From Andreprevotia sp. IGB-42 (GTDB taxonomy: Bacteria > Pseudomonadota > Gammaproteobacteria > Burkholderiales > Chitinibacteraceae): a stretch of 38,621 bases of DNA. The translations under genes were made by a program, and so were the position numbers. Under the pieces are notes generated by a model. That model was not told where the DNA came from and searched no databases. It saw nothing but the letters and a program-made list of their open reading frames with translations. Below are positions 34,408-38,621 of the stretch, one piece after another (within the stretch, counting starts at the first letter, position 1; the number at the start of each line of letters is the position of its first letter). The stretch spans positions 1-38,621 of the forward strand of contig NZ_WXTX01000023.1 of the NCBI RefSeq assembly GCF_009848685.1, read 5' to 3'.

Positions 34408-34788
34408 TCATTTCTTGATATGGGATTCAACTGGCAACGCAGGCGCCACGATCCTGATCATCTCCGCACCGAACAGATCATGCAAAGCCTGGATCAACTC
34501 ACTTTCCAGCGCGCCCGGCGGCCCGGGCAGCACGGTAATGCTGTCTGTTTCATCCGCCAACGGCCAGATCAGGCTCATGATGTCATCGGCGGTGCCATCA
34601 TCATGCCATGTGGTCATGGGGGCGTTCTCGCCGTTATCCCAGCTCCAGTCATCGACAGCATCATGCATCTGCTCGCTATCCGGCCCTACGCATATCGCAA
34701 CGTTCCACGCGAATGCTCCTAGCACGGGCAGAACCTGGGCAATCGGCAAATCGCCGATCACCAGCAGATTCAGGCGCGCTTTTTCCAT
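34408..34788 (-). CDS. Unknown 126-aa acidic protein, paralog of the 129-aa protein at the right
   Basis: The ATG has AAAGGATG upstream. The protein begins LLVIGDLPIAQVLPVLGAFAWN, then CVGPDSEQMHDAVDDWSWDNGE and TTWHDDGTADDIM, and is strongly acidic. It has no signal peptide or membrane helix. About two thirds of it is identical by eye to the protein at 36931-37320, including the whole DSEQMHDAVDDW block. Small, acidic, duplicated and effector-adjacent genes are often immunity proteins, but no family is recognised. Confidence 0.7.
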   Translation of the reverse strand: MEKARLNLLVIGDLPIAQVLPVLGAFAWNVAICVGPDSEQMHDAVDDWSWDNGENAPMTTWHDDGTADDIMSLIWPLADETDSITVLPGPPGALESELIQALHDLFGAEMIRIVAPALPVESHIKK

Positions 34789-35081
34789 TCATTCATCCTT
34801 TGCATCAGTGCCTGACCAGCATGCAAGCCTTGCCACCTCCAAGCGCGCCAGAGGGGCCAGCCAAGCCAGGCTATTGCGCTAGCAGCAATGGCTATGCAGT
34901 GCCCTTCAAACCCATCCACCGGCTTTATTACATGGTTGCGGGCACGGCAAAATCGGCAGCGTAATGCCGCATTTGCAAGCGCGATTGTCTCTTTTCCCCC
35001 GCACAATCAGATGACGGTAGGCCAACGCGCGCGCGTAGTGTATCGCGCCCGCCATTCGAAGCTGTCTCAAGAGTTATGCAG
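34789..35081. other. Intergenic stretch between divergent genes
   Basis: This 293-bp spacer lies between the leftward 126-aa gene and the rightward secreted-protein gene. No gene or clear promoter pair is seen. Confidence 0.4.
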
Positions 35082-36099
35082 GTGAATTTCCTCCGCTACG
35101 CCCTGCCCCCGGTTTTTGTTGCCGCGGGCTTGTCCGCCTGGTCCCAGGCGGGTACTGAAATCCCGACGGGGGCATGACGGTCACCCAGTTGGGCGTCACC
35201 AACTCCAACTCGGCCTATTTCAATACCCTTGAGCTACCGGCCGCTTCGGCGCCGCGCAATTGCCCGTATGTCTACTATGTAGACCTGACCACCCCGGGTG
35301 GCGTACAGGTTTACAACACGCTGGTGCATGCCAAGATCCAGCGCAAGAAACTGGCGCGGATAGACTGGGCGCTCTCCAGCAGCCCGGCGGTGTGTTTTGT
35401 CTCGCTGGCCATGTTGCAGAATGCAGATGGCAGCGGCCCGGCTACCCCGACCGCAGCCCCACAGCAGCACCCACGCCAACGCCCACACCAGCCCCGGCCG
35501 TCCCATGCAGCCTGGGCGCCACGCCGACAACGGTGGCGTACGGTGGCGCAGTCACCTTCCAGATTACCGGCAGCAATCTGCCAACCGGTGCCCGCGGCTA
35601 TTTCTACGGCACCAAGAATGGCGTTACCGATCTATCCGGCAACGGTGATTCACAACCTGCGCCTGGCTCTGCCAACTACGGCAACGGCACGGGTGGCCAA
35701 GGCAATTACACCCGCTACGCGCAGATCCGCAATGCGCAGGGCACCCCGATATGCACCACCAATACGGTTGCAGTCACCTTCCTTGCTGCGCCACCAACGC
35801 CTACGCCCGTACCCACACCGACTTGCTCGCTCAGCGGCCCAAGCTACGTGGCCACGGGTGGCAACTGGACTTATGTCGTCAGCGGCAACAACTTGCCATC
35901 GGGCGCGCAGGGCCGCTGGTATGGCACCAAGAATGGCACGCAGGATGCCGCCGGCGCCGCGGCAGGCGCGGTTCCCGCTAGCTTTACCTTTACCAACGGG
36001 GCTGGCTCCACCGGTAACTACGTACGCTACATGCAGATTGTAAACAGCGGCGGCACGCTGGTTTGCACCACCAACTCGGTCAGTACCACCTTGCAGTAA
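35082..36099 (+). pseudogene. Secreted protein with Ig-like repeats, broken by two frameshifts
   Basis: The gene opens at a GTG (VNFLRYALPP), the start its paralog at 36225 also uses, with AAGAG eight bases upstream, and has a signal peptide. It stops at a TGA after residue 31 because a run of five G (35168-35172) needs one more G to read on. The next part (MTVTQLGVTNSNSAYFNTLELPA, CPYVYYVDL, RIDWALSSS) matches the paralog. A second shift at CCCC (35457-35460) is needed to reach a PTPTPTPAP linker and two tandem domains (TFQITGSNLPTGARGYFYGTKN; WTYVVSGNNLPSGAQGRWYGTKN) of Ig-like character. Either it is a pseudogene, a phase-variable gene, or both gaps are sequencing errors. Confidence 0.75.
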
Positions 36100-36108
36100 A
36101 CACACACC

Positions 36109-36136
36109 GGCATGCCCGCCCCGTGGTGGGCATGCC
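36109..36136. terminator. Terminator-like hairpin without a T run
   Basis: GGCATGCCCGCC and GGTGGGCATGCC form a 12-bp stem (one G-U pair) around CCGT, nine bases after the stop of the Ig-like secreted gene. No T tract follows, so it may act as an mRNA 3' stabiliser or attenuator instead. Confidence 0.45.
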
Positions 36137-36224
36137 TGAAACCCCAGGCCGGATTATCCGGTCGACGTGATCCGGACCCATTGCAGTTCATTCATTCACC
36201 ACCTGAATTTCAGAGAGCACTTCC

Positions 36225-36578
36225 GTGAACATCATCAAATACTTCAAAGCCCTCTCCGTCATGCTGGTTTGCCTGACCGGCCTGGCCCACGCTGGCGTGG
36301 AAACCCCCGCTGGCGGCATCACCATCACCTTGCTGGGTGTATCTGTATCCGGCACCCAGGCATTCTTCAATACCACCGAGCTGCCGGCCGGCAATGCCCC
36401 GCGCAACTGCCTGTATGGCATGTACTACGTGGACCTGAGTAGCGCATCCGGCCGCCTGATATACACCACACTGCTGGCCGCACAATCATCGGGCCGCAAG
36501 CTGCTGCGCCTGGATTGGGCGCTGCAGGGGGCATCGCCACAAATGTGTTACGTGAGCCTGATCCAGCTACAGGATTGA
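36225..36578 (+). CDS. Small secreted protein, single-domain paralog of the broken gene
   Basis: The 117-aa protein starts at a GTG with GAGAG upstream and has a Sec signal (YFKALSVMLVCLTGLAHA). The mature domain of about 93 residues reads ETPAGGITITLLGV, FFNTTELPAGNAPRNCLYGM, YYVDLSSASGR, KLLRLDWALQG and MCYVSLIQLQ. The same domain forms the first part of the upstream broken gene. Two conserved Cys may form a disulfide. No family or enzyme motif is recognised. Confidence 0.75.
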   Translation: MNIIKYFKALSVMLVCLTGLAHAGVETPAGGITITLLGVSVSGTQAFFNTTELPAGNAPRNCLYGMYYVDLSSASGRLIYTTLLAAQSSGRKLLRLDWALQGASPQMCYVSLIQLQD

Positions 36579-36610
36579 TGCCCGCCCCACCGGGGGCTGC
36601 CTCAAATGGG

Positions 36611-36660
36611 AAAAGCCGCTGCATGGCCCGGATGACTGATCGGGGCTGCAGCGGCTTTTT
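36611..36660. terminator. Bidirectional intrinsic terminator
   Basis: AAAAGCCGCTGCA (36611-36623) and TGCAGCGGCTTTTT (36647-36660) form a perfect stem with A and T runs at both ends. It separates the rightward secreted gene from the leftward genes to its right and serves both directions. Confidence 0.85.
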
Positions 36661-36930
36661 GCCGTGTACCGCATGCGTAGCGCAATGAACCCGCTGAAGG
36701 TGCTACTGCAGTTGCTGCCTTCACCAGGCCACATGAAATCAATCCATGCCAGCGCATTCCTGGCAGCCTCAGGCTGATGCCCGGAGGCAATTCGGCCCGG
36801 GGAAACAGCGGCGCCTTCAGCTCGGCCGGCAGCCGGCGCCAATTGCATCGCGCCAGGCCAGACTACCCATGCCCGGCCTTGCCTTGCCACCCATTGCGAT
36901 GGCAGCAGGCAGCCGTTGGATAGCCGGATG

Positions 36931-37320
36931 TTACCGGCGCCAGCCCGCTGTGCCGTGCATCAACAGATTGACTCTTTCAGGCCCGAACATGGCGTGGAAA
37001 GCCTGGATCAATTCGCTTTCCAGCATGCTGGCCGGCTGCCCCATCAGCAAATGAATACTGGCCGCCTGGTTTCCCAGTGTTGAAATCAGATCCATGATTT
37101 CGTCGGCAATTTCATCATCATGCCACGTGGTGGGCGGGCCCTTCTCGCCGTTATCCCAGCACCAGTCATCAACCGCATCGTGCATCTGCTCGCTATCCGG
37201 CCCTACGCATACCGCAAAATTCCAGCTGAAGGCGCCCAGAACGGGCAATACCTGATCGATCGGCAAATCGCCGATCACCAGCAGATCAATCCGCTCTGAC
37301 TTGCTAGCTGCATCATCCAT
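36931..37320 (-). CDS. Unknown 129-aa acidic protein, paralog of the 126-aa protein
   Basis: It shares the LLVIGDLPI, VLPVLGAFSWN, CVGPDSEQMHDAVDDW, WDNGE and TTWHDD blocks with the protein at 34408-34788, and differs mostly in its second half. It is acidic and cytoplasmic. GGAG precedes the ATG. It is the last gene of a leftward group that includes an Imm8 protein, so an immunity function is a reasonable inference; no family is recognised. Confidence 0.7.
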   Translation of the reverse strand: MDDAASKSERIDLLVIGDLPIDQVLPVLGAFSWNFAVCVGPDSEQMHDAVDDWCWDNGEKGPPTTWHDDEIADEIMDLISTLGNQAASIHLLMGQPASMLESELIQAFHAMFGPERVNLLMHGTAGWRR

Positions 37321-37452
37321 TAATGGGTCTCTCCAGCGCTTGCAGATTCGCCAATACAGCTCTGTTCAACAGATCAGCACAATGGCGCGTTGGGCTTGCT
37401 GAGGATCACAGAAATACCATCACGGCAAACAGATTGGAACCGATCGAAACGA

Positions 37453-37812
37453 TTACGGCTGATAATCTTCAAACTCCCAAGCCCCGATAGCGCTCACCTT
37501 CGTAGCAACTTCCTGCCAATCACTTCCGGAACATCGCTCGATGTACGATTCAATGACTTTCCTGATCAATCCGAAATCGTACTCAAGAACGATCAACATA
37601 TGTCGGCCCCACACCCACCCCTCACCAGCGTACTGAGCTGAAATCCAGGACGGAGTGCACACAAGGAGGTCGAATGACTCAGCGCCCTTACCACCCTTGA
37701 AGCCAACCATCAAACGAATGTAAAGACCAAAACAGTCCGGATCATCAGGCCTGAAATCTTTCAATGAAGTGGTCAGCTCCCACGAATACATTTCTCTGAG
37801 CTCGGCTCTCAT
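37453..37812 (-). CDS. Immunity protein 8 (Imm8) family
   Basis: The 119-aa protein opens MRAELREMYSWEL and has FRPDDPDCFGLYIRLMVG, ESFDLLVCTPSWI, HMLIVLEYDFGLIRKVIESY, WQEVATKVSAIG and the ending WEFEDYQP, which together match the Imm8 family (Pfam PF15586). Imm8 proteins neutralise polymorphic toxins in contact-dependent or type VI systems. Its codon use is AT-richer than the flanks, as for other transferred immunity genes. No toxin lies directly beside it, so it may be an orphan copy kept as protection against relatives. Confidence 0.82.
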   Translation of the reverse strand: MRAELREMYSWELTTSLKDFRPDDPDCFGLYIRLMVGFKGGKGAESFDLLVCTPSWISAQYAGEGWVWGRHMLIVLEYDFGLIRKVIESYIERCSGSDWQEVATKVSAIGAWEFEDYQP

Positions 37813-37854
37813 TTCACAATACCCATATGACCATTTCCGGTTTGGGAGAGTTTC

Positions 37855-38070
37855 CTATTCAAGTCCTGCTGCACACACGGGATCAAGTCTGGCAATCATG
37901 CATTCTCTACCGCCCTGCTTGCCGATCATCACGAAAAGTGACGTGATAAAGCCACCAGAAAGTTCATGCACAGAGGGCTTGCCATACCAACAACTTGGGC
38001 AAATCAAACAACCACAATAAATCCACCCATTCGTTTCCTTTATGCCTCTACGGTAAATAAAAAAATCCAC
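37855..38070 (-). CDS. Possible small cysteine-rich protein
   Basis: A 71-aa frame begins inside the end of the membrane immunity-like gene. It contains a CxCxxCxxC cluster (YCGCLICPSCWYG) that could bind zinc, and a hydrophobic stretch (GGFITSLFVMIG). The start lacks a clear Shine-Dalgarno. It may be a real small gene of the leftward stack or a chance frame. Confidence 0.33.
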   Translation of the reverse strand: MDFFIYRRGIKETNGWIYCGCLICPSCWYGKPSVHELSGGFITSLFVMIGKQGGRECMIARLDPVCAAGLE

Positions 38071-38399
38071 ACCAATGCGGAGACAATCAATCCCGACAAG
38101 AAAAAATAAATGCTTAACCGATGAATCCTCTGCAAAGAGGAATACATTTCGTTCAATTTTTCATCGTAAAACTTAATATAGCTACCATCCCTGTACATCT
38201 GAATAACCTGTCTTTGATTTTTAAAATAAGAACCCCAAGAAACTTCAAAGTAGGCTTGCCTATGGCAATAGGTATGTATCTTTTTTACGATATAGTTCCA
38301 AGTTCCAAAGAAAAATGGCATCACCAAAAACAAAGTAGAAAAAAAAGATAAAACAATAATCTGTATCAAAAATTCTATACCCGCATGATGTGCCATCAT
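38040..38399 (-). CDS. Two-helix membrane protein, probable immunity partner of the right-edge effector
   Basis: The 119-aa protein has hydrophobic helices at both ends (LIQIIVLSFFSTLFLVMPFF and LSIYFFLSGLIVSALVWIFL) and a charged middle with YFEVSWGSYFKNQRQVIQMY. The ATG shares one base with the stop of the upstream effector end (TGATG), the tight coupling typical of toxin-immunity pairs. The gene is markedly AT-rich. A membrane location suggests protection against a membrane-acting toxin; the family is unknown. Confidence 0.63.
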   Translation of the reverse strand: MMAHHAGIEFLIQIIVLSFFSTLFLVMPFFFGTWNYIVKKIHTYCHRQAYFEVSWGSYFKNQRQVIQMYRDGSYIKFYDEKLNEMYSSLQRIHRLSIYFFLSGLIVSALVWIFLFTVEA

Positions 38400-38621
38400 C
38401 AATCAAAGAGCCCCTTCACACCTTGGTAAACTTGACCCCAAGACTTGGACATTGTATAGCCAAATGAACGACCGATCCCGTCCTCAGCCCCCAAGCAAAG
38501 CCCAGCGTAAACTCCATTCCCATTTTCGCTTACTACATCACCAACAACAAACCCTGCGCCGTTCACCAAACGACCCTCAACAGTGGCTGTCGCACCGGAC
38601 TTAAATTCGGGGTCAGGTCTC
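38399..38621 (-). CDS. C-terminal end of a probable effector (cut by window edge)
   Basis: The frame is open from the right edge to a TGA at 38399-38401, giving 73 residues of a C-terminus: VEGRLVNGAGFVVGDVVSEN, VYAGLCLGAEDGIG and SWGQVYQGVKGLFD. It is Gly-rich and may form amphipathic beta or helical segments, as in pore-type toxins, but no family is recognised. The coupled membrane protein downstream makes an effector the best reading. Confidence 0.55.
   Translation of the reverse strand, partial: RPDPEFKSGATATVEGRLVNGAGFVVGDVVSENGNGVYAGLCLGAEDGIGRSFGYTMSKSWGQVYQGVKGLFD

Overview
The window is GC-rich DNA from a bacterium that looks like a betaproteobacterium of the Neisseriales, possibly one of the chitin-degrading Chitinibacteraceae. 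This placement is inference from codon and GC style, a chitin-binding-like lipoprotein, an acyl-carrier-protein phosphodiesterase and the mix of RHS and effector genes. No rRNA, tRNA, CRISPR array or insertion sequence was recognised.

Left part (1-3161): the N-terminal end of an RHS/YD-repeat protein runs off the left edge on the minus strand. Next comes a spacer of about 0.8 kb with no gene I trust, then a secreted lipoprotein. The lipoprotein gene is preceded by a perfect 20-bp LacI-type palindrome overlapping a good sigma-70 promoter.

Prophage segment (3266-11731): a leftward operon runs from a lambda-like control region: an unknown protein, an O-like replication initiator, a DnaB-type helicase, a repeat-bearing unknown protein, terminase small and large subunits, and a terminal unknown protein. 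A divergent CI-like S24 repressor reads rightward. Three operator-like sites between the divergent genes have centres exactly 24 bp apart. No portal, capsid, tail, lysis or integrase gene follows, so this is a headless remnant or satellite-like element.

Cargo and accessory segment (11830-21430): a HipB/HipA toxin-antitoxin pair behind a long inverted repeat, a tandem pair of 124-aa paralogs, a patatin phospholipase with an internal membrane hairpin and a GAF-like C-terminus coupled to a 69-aa protein, a P-loop kinase-like protein, a lipoprotein, two unknown leftward genes, and remnants of a secreted protein and an AraC regulator.

Effector segment (21557-28080): a 993-aa protein resembling phage ejection or large polyvalent proteins carries three copies of a 46-aa module and an AT-richer C-terminal tip that looks like a polymorphic toxin. 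It overlaps a probable immunity gene and a third small gene. A convergent DUF2235 lipase-like protein and a membrane-anchored coiled-coil protein follow.

Housekeeping island (28502-32335): DeoR regulator, YbjJ-like MFS transporter and YbjI-like HAD phosphatase in one rightward operon, then AcpH on the minus strand.

Right part (32551-38621): a second, toxin-less relative of the 993-aa protein, two paralogous 126/129-aa acidic proteins, two related small secreted proteins (the longer one broken by two homopolymer frameshifts), and a leftward AT-richer stack. That stack holds the end of an effector, a two-helix membrane protein that is probably its immunity partner, a small ORF and an Imm8 immunity protein. 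The window is thus dominated by phage-derived and interbacterial-conflict genes around a small conserved metabolic island.
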